Assembly: GCF_902813185.1 (NCBI RefSeq)
Contig: NZ_LR778301.1
Span: forward strand, 1,116,001 to 1,180,000
Source: Denitratisoma oestradiolicum
GTDB lineage: Bacteria > Pseudomonadota > Gammaproteobacteria > Burkholderiales > Rhodocyclaceae
Length of the DNA: 64,000 bases
Reading direction: 5' to 3'
How positions within the stretch are numbered: position 1 is the first letter of the stretch; every line of letters begins with the position of its first letter. Positions 56,246-64,000 of this stretch are shown piece by piece. The notes below the pieces were generated by a model. That model was given only the letters and a program-made list of their open reading frames with translations. It ran no database searches and was not told where the DNA came from. A program made the translations under genes and the position numbers.

Positions 56246-57622
56246 ATGAGTAAGTTACTGATGGAGGCGGTTTACCGCACGGCGACAGGACCGGTTATGC
56301 CTGAAGATGTATTTGAAAATGAAATCTTGCCAAGTACGCTTGCTGCAGTGCAGTCAAAGTACCGAATCGAGTGGGACCCTGACGATCCGACTATGACTGA
56401 TCCTGATCTTGCGGATGCGATCTTTAAAGCAGGTAAGGAATATCTTCTTGAGGCCGGCCTGTACTGCAAAAACACAAAACGAGTTGTTAAGTTTACTGAG
56501 CAGGAAATCAATGAAGCTATAAGTACGGCACGTAAGGAAGTTACGATCGGATCCGGTCGCCAAGAAATTACGATTAAGCCCCGGGCTCCTGGTGACTCGC
56601 AACATCTTTATACATTTCCTCCTGCTGGTGGCCGTTCAACAAATACTGAACTGTATAAGCTATTTGCAATTTCAGTAATGCAGGAACCAACATGTGATGG
56701 CGTGATACCTATGCCATTGTACTCTATAAATAAAATGAAAAATATTGCGGAGACACCTGCTCAAACTCTTGCTTGCCTCACAGAGGCCCGCCTCATGAAT
56801 GAGGCGGCCGCAAGAGCAGGGAAACCGGGCCTCTGGTTTGGATTTCCCATGACCTCAACGACTCCGCATACTTTAATAAGTACATTCGCTTCTGGTCTTT
56901 ACAACAAACAAAATTGTGCACTGCCAGTTCAAATTATTCAGGAAATGCGTATTGATTATGATCGATTAAATCTTGCATTTCATGCCGAACAGATAGGGCT
57001 TGAACCGTGGATGAGCTCCTGTCCGGCGCTGTATGCATATCTCTCCGGCCCAGAGCAGGGCGCGATTCAGATTATTGCGCACACTTTGGCCATGTTGGCC
57101 TATTCAGGAGGAGCCATTACTCAGGCCATGTCGGTCTCGGTTCATGGTCCCTATTATGGAAACGATATCTTCTGGTGCAATTCAGCCGCAGCACTGGCAG
57201 CAGAGCGAAATTTAAAACTGCCTTGGATTACATTCGGTAGAGGCAGCGGGTTAGGAGCAGATAGTCCTTTAAATGAGAGAGCTTGGTACGAAACCGCATG
57301 TGCTGTAATCAACGCAAGCATATCTGGGGTAGAAGGTTTATGGCTAGCAGGTGGAAGCACTGCTCTTGAGGCGAGATGGGCTGGTGAGCTTGCTCGTGCA
57401 TCAGCGGGGCTATCGCCCAAAGATGGAACCGAAATTATCAGGAAGTTGATGAAAATTGCGGATTCTATGGAGTCTGTTCCTGATCAAAATGTCGAGCTTA
57501 ATATCGAAGAATTGTATGACATATCCACATTGCAACCCAAGAAAGTCGCATTGGATCATTACCATAAGTTAGTCAGATCCATGAAGGAATTTGGCCTTAA
57601 CTACATAACTTGGGACTTTTAA
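56246..57622 (+). CDS. emtA: MtmB-family corrinoid-dependent methyltransferase without pyrrolysine
   Basis: 458 residues, the length of monomethylamine methyltransferase MtmB. The N-terminal part (ADAIFKAGKEYLLEAGLYCKNTKRVVKFTEQEI) follows MtmB closely. The place of Pyl202, which is encoded by UAG in MtmB, aligns with Gly199 in GKPGLWFGFPMTST; there is no in-frame UAG. Non-pyrrolysine relatives act on substrates other than methylamines. EmtA of oestrogen-degrading Denitratisoma is such a protein and adds a methyl group to oestrogen ring A by a cobalamin route. The symbol is given by analogy of family and neighbourhood. GGAGGGGATTG lies before the start. Confidence 0.72.
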   Translation: MSKLLMEAVYRTATGPVMPEDVFENEILPSTLAAVQSKYRIEWDPDDPTMTDPDLADAIFKAGKEYLLEAGLYCKNTKRVVKFTEQEINEAISTARKEVTIGSGRQEITIKPRAPGDSQHLYTFPPAGGRSTNTELYKLFAISVMQEPTCDGVIPMPLYSINKMKNIAETPAQTLACLTEARLMNEAAARAGKPGLWFGFPMTSTTPHTLISTFASGLYNKQNCALPVQIIQEMRIDYDRLNLAFHAEQIGLEPWMSSCPALYAYLSGPEQGAIQIIAHTLAMLAYSGGAITQAMSVSVHGPYYGNDIFWCNSAAALAAERNLKLPWITFGRGSGLGADSPLNERAWYETACAVINASISGVEGLWLAGGSTALEARWAGELARASAGLSPKDGTEIIRKLMKIADSMESVPDQNVELNIEELYDISTLQPKKVALDHYHKLVRSMKEFGLNYITWDF

Positions 57623-57709
57623 CTCAGGATTTAGAAAAGTCACTGGCGTCAAGAGCTCGCCTTGATTTGAACTTTGGAATGAATTTTGAATAATTAGAGG
57701 AGATTTTAA

Positions 57710-58348
57710 ATGTTTTCAATCGAAGATCTGCGGCAACTTGTGAGTGAAACAAAACCTGATGAGGCTGCTGCGATGACAAGAGCACTTCTTGACGCCGGCT
57801 TCGAACCCATGGCCATATTGGAAGATGGAGTCATGAGTGGGTTAAGTGATGTAGGAGATCGATTTGCAAACAGAAAAGCAATTGTTCTTGACCTTGTTCG
57901 GGCAGGTGTAACGGCAAAAGCCTGCATTCCAATCATTCAGGCTGCATTTCCTGCAGGAGAAGGAAAGAAGATAAACAAAAAAATCGTTCTAGGAACAATG
58001 CTTAGTCAGCACAATATTGGTAAGAACCTCGTAAGCACATTGCTCACAATCGCTGGTTTTGAGGTGATTGATATTGGAGAGAAGAACAGTCCATGGAATT
58101 TCTATGAGCAAGCAGAAAAAACAGGCGCAGACATGATTGCTGTGTCAGTAGTTTTTGCCCCTGCAATGGAGAAATTCTCAGAATTGGTGAAGCTTCTCAA
58201 GGATATGAATGTACGAGAGAAGTACCCGGTGATAGTCGGTGGCGCAGTGACTACAGATGACTGGGCAATAAGGGAAGGTGCGGATGGCTGGGGGGCTCAG
58301 GCAAAAGATGCCGTGAGGCTGGCAAAGCAGCTATTGCAGGTTGCTTGA
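57710..58348 (+). CDS. emtB: corrinoid-binding protein partner of the methyltransferase
   Basis: 212 residues of MtbC/MtmC type. A helical cap (FEPMAILEDGVMSGLSDVGDRFA) is followed by the B12-binding Rossmann domain: VLGTMLSQHNIGKNLVSTLL with the Co-ligating His101, VSVVFAPAM and VIVGGAVTTDDWA...GADGWGAQAKDAV. The usual G-D-x-H-x-x-G motif is changed to S-Q-H-N-I-G and seems one residue shorter, so the Asp that tunes the His ligand is gone. It lies 87 bases behind the methyltransferase gene with AGAGGAG before the ATG. It carries the methyl group between donor and substrate enzymes. Symbol by analogy only. Confidence 0.75.
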   Translation: MFSIEDLRQLVSETKPDEAAAMTRALLDAGFEPMAILEDGVMSGLSDVGDRFANRKAIVLDLVRAGVTAKACIPIIQAAFPAGEGKKINKKIVLGTMLSQHNIGKNLVSTLLTIAGFEVIDIGEKNSPWNFYEQAEKTGADMIAVSVVFAPAMEKFSELVKLLKDMNVREKYPVIVGGAVTTDDWAIREGADGWGAQAKDAVRLAKQLLQVA

Positions 58349-58651
58349 TTTATGGAAATCCCGAGCAAGTAGTTGCGAAATGCAACTACGGACAATGGTG
58401 ACGCCGGAATAGGTGTCAGTTTGTGTGTAATACGTAGTACTGCTTGTGGGTGAATAAGGTACGAGAGCGCTATTGCGCATGGATCTCTTCGTCCAATGTG
58501 ACCTGCATGCCTGTTTGAATGAGCCGCTCGCCGATTTACAGGTTTAGCCATAGGAAACGGAGACGGTATGGGTAAATTACTCTTCTCAGAGTAGCGGGTC
58601 ATCACTGGCGTCGATCAAGGAGTAGGACAGGGAGGGGCTACGACGGTACTG
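58349..58651. other. gap with small hairpin behind corrinoid gene
   Basis: GTAGTTGC-GAAAT-GCAACTAC at 58369-58389 is a perfect 8-bp stem without T-run, possibly a weak terminator. The other 260 bases contain no gene. Confidence 0.5.
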
Positions 58652-59467
58652 ATGCAACGAAGAGATGGGGTTGCAAGCTACATACATACCGATCCAGAAC
58701 AGACAATGAACAAGATTCTTCGCCGCCGCATTCTGATAGTTGCTAGCGATTGCAGTATTCGTGCAGACCTTGAGGATAACCAGCACCGTTTTGGCATCGT
58801 TCTGCATCATGACAACCACCATGTATTAAACGTGGTCGCCGATAATGTACACCTCCGCAGCCCCTGGTCGCAATGCAAAGGAGCTATTACCCTGTTGTCC
58901 CGGCTGGTGGGTATGGCCCTGGTACCTCACCCTCAAGCGGCCTATCGGTATACACCTGGAGCCGAACAGTGTACCCACTTATTCGACCTGGCTAGCCTCG
59001 CCATTGCTCACGCCACCCGTGGCACAGCTCGACGTCAGTATGATATGGAGGTACATACTGACGGTTTCCAGGTTGTTCCAATGGAAAAGGGTGTCCTTCT
59101 GAAAGGACATCGTAGACTTTATCTCTATCGTGATGGGGTCTTGGTGTTGGATTGGCCCCTAGATGGAGATGTGATAACAGCGGGTCCCTATGCCGGCCAG
59201 AATGTACGTACTATGATGGCTTGGGTCGAGTCCTCAACTCATGATCTCGACGAAGTTGAAGCTATCGCTATCGCCCGCCGCACCTTAATCGTATCCATAT
59301 CCCTGTTGTTTGACATGGACAAACTGCCGCCTAGCTTCACCACATCGGCACGCGCTGGCGCATGCTATTCCTATCAGCCCGCCCTGATTCCAACACTCAC
59401 CCGCGCCCATGGCAGCAGCCGGGACTTCTCTAGTCGCCCAGACGCCCTTCTGTCAGACCTGAAATAG
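58652..59467 (+). CDS. DUF2889-family protein
   Basis: 271 residues. RADLEDNQHRFGIVLHHDNHHV, LRSPWSQCKGAITLLSRLVG and AEQCTHLFDLASLAIAHA are landmarks of DUF2889 proteins, whose members are common beside steroid and aromatic degradation genes but have no known activity. Conserved Cys and His (C in SQCKG, CTH) could bind a metal. The start is uncertain: the ATG at 58652 has only a distant GGGAGGGG, and another ATG lies 18 codons later. Its 3' end overlaps the btuF end convergently by 38 bases. Confidence 0.72.
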   Translation: MQRRDGVASYIHTDPEQTMNKILRRRILIVASDCSIRADLEDNQHRFGIVLHHDNHHVLNVVADNVHLRSPWSQCKGAITLLSRLVGMALVPHPQAAYRYTPGAEQCTHLFDLASLAIAHATRGTARRQYDMEVHTDGFQVVPMEKGVLLKGHRRLYLYRDGVLVLDWPLDGDVITAGPYAGQNVRTMMAWVESSTHDLDEVEAIAIARRTLIVSISLLFDMDKLPPSFTTSARAGACYSYQPALIPTLTRAHGSSRDFSSRPDALLSDLK

Positions 59468-60359
59468 CGCTGGACGTGCGACGCACCTGTTCCAAATACT
59501 GGCACACCTTCTCTGCTCCATCTAGTAGTCGTGGAGTATGGCGTTGAATCAATTCAGGTGGAATATAAAATAGATTGTTCCGGGACACGGCTGTCATGCT
59601 TGCCCATCGCCGCCAATCTTCTAGCCATTCAGGTCTGGATTCGTCCATGCCCGATGCGATAATCACTTCAGGGTTTTCTGCCAGTACTGCTTCCTCGGTG
59701 ACTCTGGGGGCGAGGGTGCCGAACTGAGCGAATATATTTTTTCCGCCGCAAAGTGTTAGAACATTGCTGATGATCTGTTGACCACCAATGGTCATCAATG
59801 GATTCTTCCATACTTGATAGAACACCCGGACAGGTGGCTGTGTGGCATATCGGATAGCCATGGTCTTATGACGATTACGGAAGCGCGCTGATTCGGTTCG
59901 GGCGATAGCGCTAGTGCCTGCCAAGATGCCGATTTGATCGATGTTGCGCGCTACATCGTCAATTTGATCAGGCTGGGTGAGGAATATCTTGAGACCAAGT
60001 TGGCGCAAACGCTCGACTTGTTCCTTCGGATTGCCGCTGACCCAGCCTATTACAAGATCTGGTTTCAGACTTAGGATAGTCTCTGCGTCAAATCGGGTAT
60101 AGCCACCAACCAGTGGCAGCTTTTTGGCCGCTTCCGGATAGGTACTGTACTGTACTGCGCCAACAAGCCGGCTGCCGGCTCCAGCTGCATAGACCAATTC
60201 TGTTACGTGAGGTGCCAAGCTAACAATGCGCTTGGCCGGGCTGTCCAACTTTAGGGTGTAGCCTGCATCGTCCACTAGGGTAACAGGGGACGTGGCTCCG
60301 GTAGCTGTTGGGCACAATATGAGGATTAGCAGCGGGAACGTGGCAAGAAGCGTCTTCAT
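59430..60359 (-). CDS. btuF: cobalamin ABC transporter substrate-binding protein
   Basis: 309 residues with signal peptide (LLATFPLLILILCPTATG). Class III periplasmic binding protein: RIVSLAPHVTELVYAAGAGSRLVGAVQYSTYP, then GGYTRFDAETILSLKPDLVIGW, long backbone helix and a C-terminal lobe (ISNVLTLCGGKNIFAQ). The pattern R-I-V-S-L-A-P-H-x-T-E-L and Y-P-x-x-A are typical of BtuF, which binds vitamin B12 in the periplasm. The permease and ATPase are not in this window. It overlaps cobC by four bases in the riboswitch-led operon. Confidence 0.85.
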   Translation of the reverse strand: MKTLLATFPLLILILCPTATGATSPVTLVDDAGYTLKLDSPAKRIVSLAPHVTELVYAAGAGSRLVGAVQYSTYPEAAKKLPLVGGYTRFDAETILSLKPDLVIGWVSGNPKEQVERLRQLGLKIFLTQPDQIDDVARNIDQIGILAGTSAIARTESARFRNRHKTMAIRYATQPPVRVFYQVWKNPLMTIGGQQIISNVLTLCGGKNIFAQFGTLAPRVTEEAVLAENPEVIIASGMDESRPEWLEDWRRWASMTAVSRNNLFYIPPELIQRHTPRLLDGAEKVCQYLEQVRRTSSAISGLTEGRLGD

Positions 60360-61411
60360 GGATGGTGGTCGATATGGTCAAGTGCGAAACTCAGTCGTTG
60401 CCATTGTTCCTCATCACCAGGCAACCCTATACGTAGGGCTGGTGGGCTATCAAAAAGACGAGTAAGGATACCCTGGCGCGCCAAGGCATGATGGAGCCTT
60501 GCAGCATCGTTCCTTGGAATGTAGTGGAATAGGCTGCTGGTCGTGTTTCCCTTGAGGCCAAAGCTGGCTAATATTGCCGCCAGTCTCTGGCTGGCCTGAA
60601 CCAGCCGGCGGCGTTGGTTGAATTGCCAGGGCTGGTCGGTAAGTGCCTGCACTGCAACGTGGCGGCATGGATGGGCTATGGACCAAGGCCCCAATTGATC
60701 ACCCAGAATGGTGAGTAATGACGCCGGTCCGATGACAAAACCCACTCTCGCCCCTGCCAAACCAAAGAACTTGCCGAGAGAACGCAGCACTATCAGGCTA
60801 GGACAGTTGGCACCGACATTGGATATTAAACTTCCTGTTGGATCAACGTCAGCAAAAGCTTCGTCTATTACAAGCCAGCCTCCACGTCGATTCAACTTGT
60901 GAGCGACAGCTAACAGCTTATCGGAGGAATGCCGATGACCGGTTGGGTTATTCGGATTGATAACAACTACCACATCGGCATTCGTCGCCACATCATCTAA
61001 TGATTCTGGAGAGAAAGTCCGCACTTGATGGGATTCTCGGTGCCAGGCTCTCAAATGCTCTGCGTAACTCGGTACTTGCACGGCTACAAGGCAAGGAGTA
61101 CGCAAGCGAGGTAAGGCTTGAATCGCTGCCTGAGATCCAGCCACGGGCAATAAAGACTGATCTTCTCTCAGTTCGTAATATTTTTGTGCCACAGTCTGAA
61201 GTTCATCGTCTTCCTCGGGTAAACGTTCCCAACAATTGCTGGGCGGCGGTGAGAAAGGATAAGAGAAGGGAGCGATACCAGTGGATAAGTCTACCCACTG
61301 GTGGATGGGTATATCCCACTGTATGGATGCTTGTCTTAATCGGCCGCCGTGGTGCAGTGGTGCTAGCGAAGATGAAGAAGATGAAGCGTGTTGGGACTGA
61401 TATTGGGCCAT
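60356..61411 (-). CDS. cobC: threonine-phosphate decarboxylase-like PLP enzyme
   Basis: 351 residues, fold type I aminotransferase. Seen are LSTGIAPFSYP near the start, NPNNPTGH, VIDEAFADVDP with the PLP-contacting Asp, and the Schiff-base Lys in RSLGKFFGLAGARVGF. The family (CobC in Pseudomonas, CobD in Salmonella) makes (R)-1-amino-2-propanol phosphate for the nucleotide loop of cobalamin. Second gene of the cobT-cobC-btuF operon. Confidence 0.85.
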   Translation of the reverse strand: MAQYQSQHASSSSSSLAPLHHGGRLRQASIQWDIPIHQWVDLSTGIAPFSYPFSPPPSNCWERLPEEDDELQTVAQKYYELREDQSLLPVAGSQAAIQALPRLRTPCLVAVQVPSYAEHLRAWHRESHQVRTFSPESLDDVATNADVVVVINPNNPTGHRHSSDKLLAVAHKLNRRGGWLVIDEAFADVDPTGSLISNVGANCPSLIVLRSLGKFFGLAGARVGFVIGPASLLTILGDQLGPWSIAHPCRHVAVQALTDQPWQFNQRRRLVQASQRLAAILASFGLKGNTTSSLFHYIPRNDAARLHHALARQGILTRLFDSPPALRIGLPGDEEQWQRLSFALDHIDHHP

Positions 61412-61439
61412 GGTGAAAGCACTAAGGGATCATCACCCG

Positions 61440-62495
61440 TCAGATAGTTGTTTCGGAGACACCGGCAGACTCGAAGCTGGCCATCTGCACCAGGAAATTT
61501 GCTGCTGCTTGAATGAGTGGTAATGCCAATGCTGCGCCAGTCCCCTCGCCTAAACGCATGCCAAGATTCAGTAATGGTCTTTTACCTATGGCATCCATCT
61601 GAATCTTATGCCCGGGTTCTTCTGATCCATGGGCAAAAACACAATAATCCAGCAGGTGAGGTTGAAGCCTGGCAGCTATAAGCAGGGAGGCAGTGACGAT
61701 GAATCCGTCTACAATGATCAACACACCGGCTTCGCCAGCGGCGAGTAGGGCACCTGTCATCATTGCGATTTCGAAGCCGCCAAAGTGGGTTAGGATCGCC
61801 AAGGGATCGGAATTTCCACGATAGCGGGATGCGGCTACAGAGAGTAATTCCTGCTTGCGTATAAGGCCGACATCGTCGAGTCCGGTCCCGGGGCCGATAC
61901 AGGAATTCAATGGGGCAGGGGCTAGGTAATGAGTGATTAATGAAGCTGAAGCGGTATTGCCAATTCCCATTTCTCCACAAGCTAATACATTGCATCCGTT
62001 TTGGATCAACTGTCGAACAAGCTCACTTCCTATTTCGATCGCCGCATGGCATTGGGCGTCGGTCATGGCAGGTCCTTCCAGGTAACTGGCAGTTCCAGGA
62101 GCAATCTTGGCATCTATAAGGCCTGTTCGTTTTCCAAAAACATGAGCGACGCCTGCATCCACCACTTGCAAAGACCAGCCCAACTGGCGAGCGAATACAT
62201 TAATTGCAGCGCCACCTGCCAGGAAGTTTTCCACCATTTGCCAAGTGACTTCTTGAGGATAGGCAGATATGCCTTCGTGAGCAGCACCATGATCGCCTGC
62301 GAAAACCAACAGATGAGGGGCAACAATTTCTGGTGATAGCGTATTCTGGATGCGACCGAGTTGTAGGGCCAGTTCTTCTAGCCGTCCCAAGGCTCCCTTT
62401 GGCTTGGTTTTTAGATCAATCTTGCGTTGCAAGGCTTCATCAAGGGTAGTCTGAAGCGGGCGCAAGTCGGCGCCAATTTTTCTAAATGAATGCAT
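61440..62495 (-). CDS. cobT: nicotinate-nucleotide--dimethylbenzimidazole phosphoribosyltransferase
   Basis: 351 residues from the ATG at 62495 ([15 protein letters not shown]); the open frame goes further up to 62570. Typical for Cob[72 protein letters not shown], and the catalytic Glu in [12 protein letters not shown]. It activates the lower base to alpha-ribazole phosphate. It is first behind the cobalamin riboswitch. Confidence 0.93.
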   Translation of the reverse strand: MHSFRKIGADLRPLQTTLDEALQRKIDLKTKPKGALGRLEELALQLGRIQNTLSPEIVAPHLLVFAGDHGAAHEGISAYPQEVTWQMVENFLAGGAAINVFARQLGWSLQVVDAGVAHVFGKRTGLIDAKIAPGTASYLEGPAMTDAQCHAAIEIGSELVRQLIQNGCNVLACGEMGIGNTASASLITHYLAPAPLNSCIGPGTGLDDVGLIRKQELLSVAASRYRGNSDPLAILTHFGGFEIAMMTGALLAAGEAGVLIIVDGFIVTASLLIAARLQPHLLDYCVFAHGSEEPGHKIQMDAIGKRPLLNLGMRLGEGTGAALALPLIQAAANFLVQMASFESAGVSETTI

Positions 62496-62571
62496 CCGAT
62501 TCTCCAGTTGACAGTCCAAGACATGGGTACGATTTCCAGCCATGGCCCAGTAGGACGTTGATTGGATCACT

Positions 62572-62757
62572 CGCCGGCAGGTCTTCTGACTCCCGGATTA
62601 TTCGCCTTGCCCGCACCTTCCCGTGGATGATTATCGCCACAGTGGTTGGTAATGGACCATGCAGGCAGCGTCCCCGGTCACAGCGGCGGGCCCGCCACGG
62701 TTTCGCACCGTGTTCCCTTAGCTAGCGAGGTGTGTTACCACGCTGATTATCAATTCC
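62572..62757 (-). promoter_or_regulatory. cobalamin riboswitch
   Basis: On the minus strand the conserved parts occur in order: TAAGGGAACACGGTGCGAA, GGGCCCGCCGCTGTGACCGG, CCACTGTGGCGATAATCATC, GGGAAGGTGCGGGC and the B12 box AGTCAGAAGACCTGCC at about 62591-62576. This matches the AdoCbl riboswitch consensus. It lies before cobT and should switch off cobT-cobC-btuF when cobalamin is plentiful. Confidence 0.93.
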
Positions 62758-62846
62758 ACAAATGTGGTATGTCAAAGTTCCACGAGTGTCTCGATACGTT
62801 TCTATTATGAGTGCGCATACAATCTGCTCCGATGCTGGAGAAATCT

Positions 62847-63782
62847 ATGAATAGCGGATTGTTGCTGCTGGCTGCCCTCGGAGCAGTGATGTTGGATCGA
62901 TGGCTGGGGGAACCCCGACAATGGCATCCCCTGGTGGGGTTTGGCCGCTTGGCAGGCGCGATCGAGGCGCGCTGGCGGGTGGAAAACGCCATCCCGCGCC
63001 ATGGACAGATTCTCGGCCTGTCGGCTTGGTTGCTCGCCGTGGTCCCCCTGAGCCTGCTAGCCCTAGCCTTGTGCCGTCTACCGTGGGGGCTGGGTTGGCT
63101 GGCATCATGCCTGTGCTTGTATTTCAGTCTGGGCGCCCGCAGCCTAGAACAGCATGTGCTCGCCGTGATTCATCCGCTGGAGGTGGGCGACCTTACCACC
63201 GCACGTGTCTCGCTGGGGCGGATCGTTTCTCGGGATACGGCAGTGCTGGATGCTGAGGGAGTAACGCGGGCCGCACTGGAAACCACGCTGGAGAACGGAA
63301 ATGACGCCGTATTCGGTGCCCTGTTCTGGTTTGCCCTGCTAGGCGGGCCGGGGGCGGTGCTGTTTCGCCTGGCCAACACCCTAGATGCCATGTGGGGCTA
63401 CAAGAGTCCGCGCTACCGCAACTTCGGCTGGGCGGCAGCCCGACTGGACGATGCGCTAAACTGGCTGCCCGCACGGCTGACGGCCTTGACTTATGCCCTG
63501 CTGGGAAATACCACACAGGCGATCAGCTGCTGGCGGCATCAGGCACACAGTTGGGATAGCCCTAATGCAGGGCCGGTAATGGCGTCAGGTGCCGGAAGTC
63601 TGGGGCTTATTCTCGGTGGCACTGCAAGCTATCAGGGCGTTGGTGAGCAACGGCCGCTTTTAGGAGCTGGCAGGAGTCCTATTGCCAGGGATCTACATCG
63701 AGGGCTGGGATTGGTCCGTAAGGGCCTCACTGTTTGGCTAACTATGGGGATCATGGCCTGGTTCGCGAGTCAGCTGATATGA
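62847..63782 (+). CDS. cbiB: adenosylcobinamide-phosphate synthase
   Basis: 311 residues from the ATG at 62847 with GGAG upstream; the open frame starts 12 codons earlier. It is a membrane protein of the CbiB/CobD type: [25 protein letters not shown] at the start, [36 protein letters not shown] in the middle and [27 protein letters not shown]. It attaches aminopropanol phosphate to adenosylcobyric acid. It is divergent from the cobT operon, so only one side of the pair carries the visible riboswitch. Confidence 0.92.
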   Translation: MNSGLLLLAALGAVMLDRWLGEPRQWHPLVGFGRLAGAIEARWRVENAIPRHGQILGLSAWLLAVVPLSLLALALCRLPWGLGWLASCLCLYFSLGARSLEQHVLAVIHPLEVGDLTTARVSLGRIVSRDTAVLDAEGVTRAALETTLENGNDAVFGALFWFALLGGPGAVLFRLANTLDAMWGYKSPRYRNFGWAAARLDDALNWLPARLTALTYALLGNTTQAISCWRHQAHSWDSPNAGPVMASGAGSLGLILGGTASYQGVGEQRPLLGAGRSPIARDLHRGLGLVRKGLTVWLTMGIMAWFASQLI

Positions 63783-63783
63783 C

Positions 63784-64000
63784 TCAGTCCAACTTCCGGG
63801 ATTCGCCATAGGGTTGCTTGCGCAAGACGCAGTTCTTAAGATCACAAATCCGGCAGGGATCAACCTTAGGAGATTCGGAGCGGCCACCAGGCACCAGCCC
63901 AACGATTGCGAGCAGGCTTTTCTCGGGGATCATCATGTGTTGATCATTGAGCCTTACAGGCACCTGTCCCTTGGGCAGATAATTGAAAAGCACCTCGATG
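63784..64000 (-). CDS. C-terminus of corrinoid-activation-like protein
   Basis: At least 72 residues; the frame is open to the right edge. It reads MMIPEKSLLAIVGLVPGGRSE and then DPCRICDLKNCVLRKQPYG near the end. The first part resembles the MetH activation domain around its cobalamin-facing loop (P-x-x-S-x-x-x-x-x-G), and a C-terminal C-x2-C-x4-C cluster is found in stand-alone proteins of this type that reduce Co(II) in corrinoid methyltransferase systems. The stop overlaps none of cbiB (two bases apart, convergent). Only a fragment is visible, so the call is tentative. Confidence 0.45.
   Translation of the reverse strand, partial: IEVLFNYLPKGQVPVRLNDQHMMIPEKSLLAIVGLVPGGRSESPKVDPCRICDLKNCVLRKQPYGESRKLD

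Noticed and set aside
56246-57622. Pyrrolysine-containing MtmB
   Set aside because: The frame has no internal UAG, and the aligned site encodes Gly.

Overview
The window looks like chromosome from a GC-rich betaproteobacterium of the Rhodocyclales/Sterolibacteriaceae type. A methyltransferase cluster related to monomethylamine methyltransferase, a 3-ketosteroid-dehydrogenase-like flavoprotein, a TonB receptor and cobalamin genes together recall oestrogen- and steroid-degrading Denitratisoma. The genus is an inference from gene content, not a measured result.

Layout. 1-15.6 kb is ordinary core genome: rlhA, a CopD-like protein, small exported proteins, ettA, an HU protein with a basic tail, tRNA-Ser, mltF, serS, rarA, and the operon folD-purE-purK-tsaC, ending at tRNA-Val. 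15.7-19 kb is a mobile-element boundary: an IS5 fragment, a 500-bp field of short palindromes, a MobI-like gene, a truncated umuC, umuD, and a LexA-like repressor carrying an exact 126-bp internal duplication. 19.1-25.9 kb is a tightly overlapping operon of unknown role: FAD oxidoreductase, HD phosphohydrolase, DNA-methyltransferase-like protein, a P-loop kinase/dCTP-deaminase-like membrane fusion, and a LOG-family protein. The fusion gene has been cut by an IS1595-family element with an 8-bp target duplication; removing the element restores one reading frame. 26.6-32.2 kb is a second accessory operon: membrane proteins, an AAA+ ATPase, a tyrosine-phosphatase-like protein, a 38-residue membrane peptide, a second HU and an HTH protein.

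32.6-33.8 kb is an IS graveyard. 34-52.3 kb is a catabolic island: BKACE-type beta-keto acid cleavage enzyme, double CaiB-type CoA-transferase, two PhbB-like reductases, a VPA1262-like protein, a LuxR-type regulator, KAS III-like protein, AhpD/CMD-like protein, 3-oxoacid CoA-transferase subunits, MFS transporter, FAD dehydrogenase and TonB receptor. Five promoters in the island share an 18-bp dyad-containing box placed exactly 20 nt before a CATACTT-like -10, so the island is probably one regulon. A coherent route is visible: beta-keto acid cleavage to acetoacetate, activation by the CoA-transferase, reduction by the PhbB-like enzymes.

52.5-54 kb holds an IS3-family element inserted in an IS5 fragment. 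54.5-59.5 kb is an AT-richer cluster: TetR regulator, a thymidylate-synthase-fold protein lacking the catalytic Cys, an MtmB-family methyltransferase with Gly where pyrrolysine would be, a corrinoid protein and a DUF2889 protein. It is followed by cobalamin genes (btuF, cobC, cobT behind a cobalamin riboswitch, divergent cbiB) and, at the right edge, a fragment resembling a corrinoid activation protein. This right-hand part reads as a B12-dependent methyl-transfer module with its own cofactor supply.
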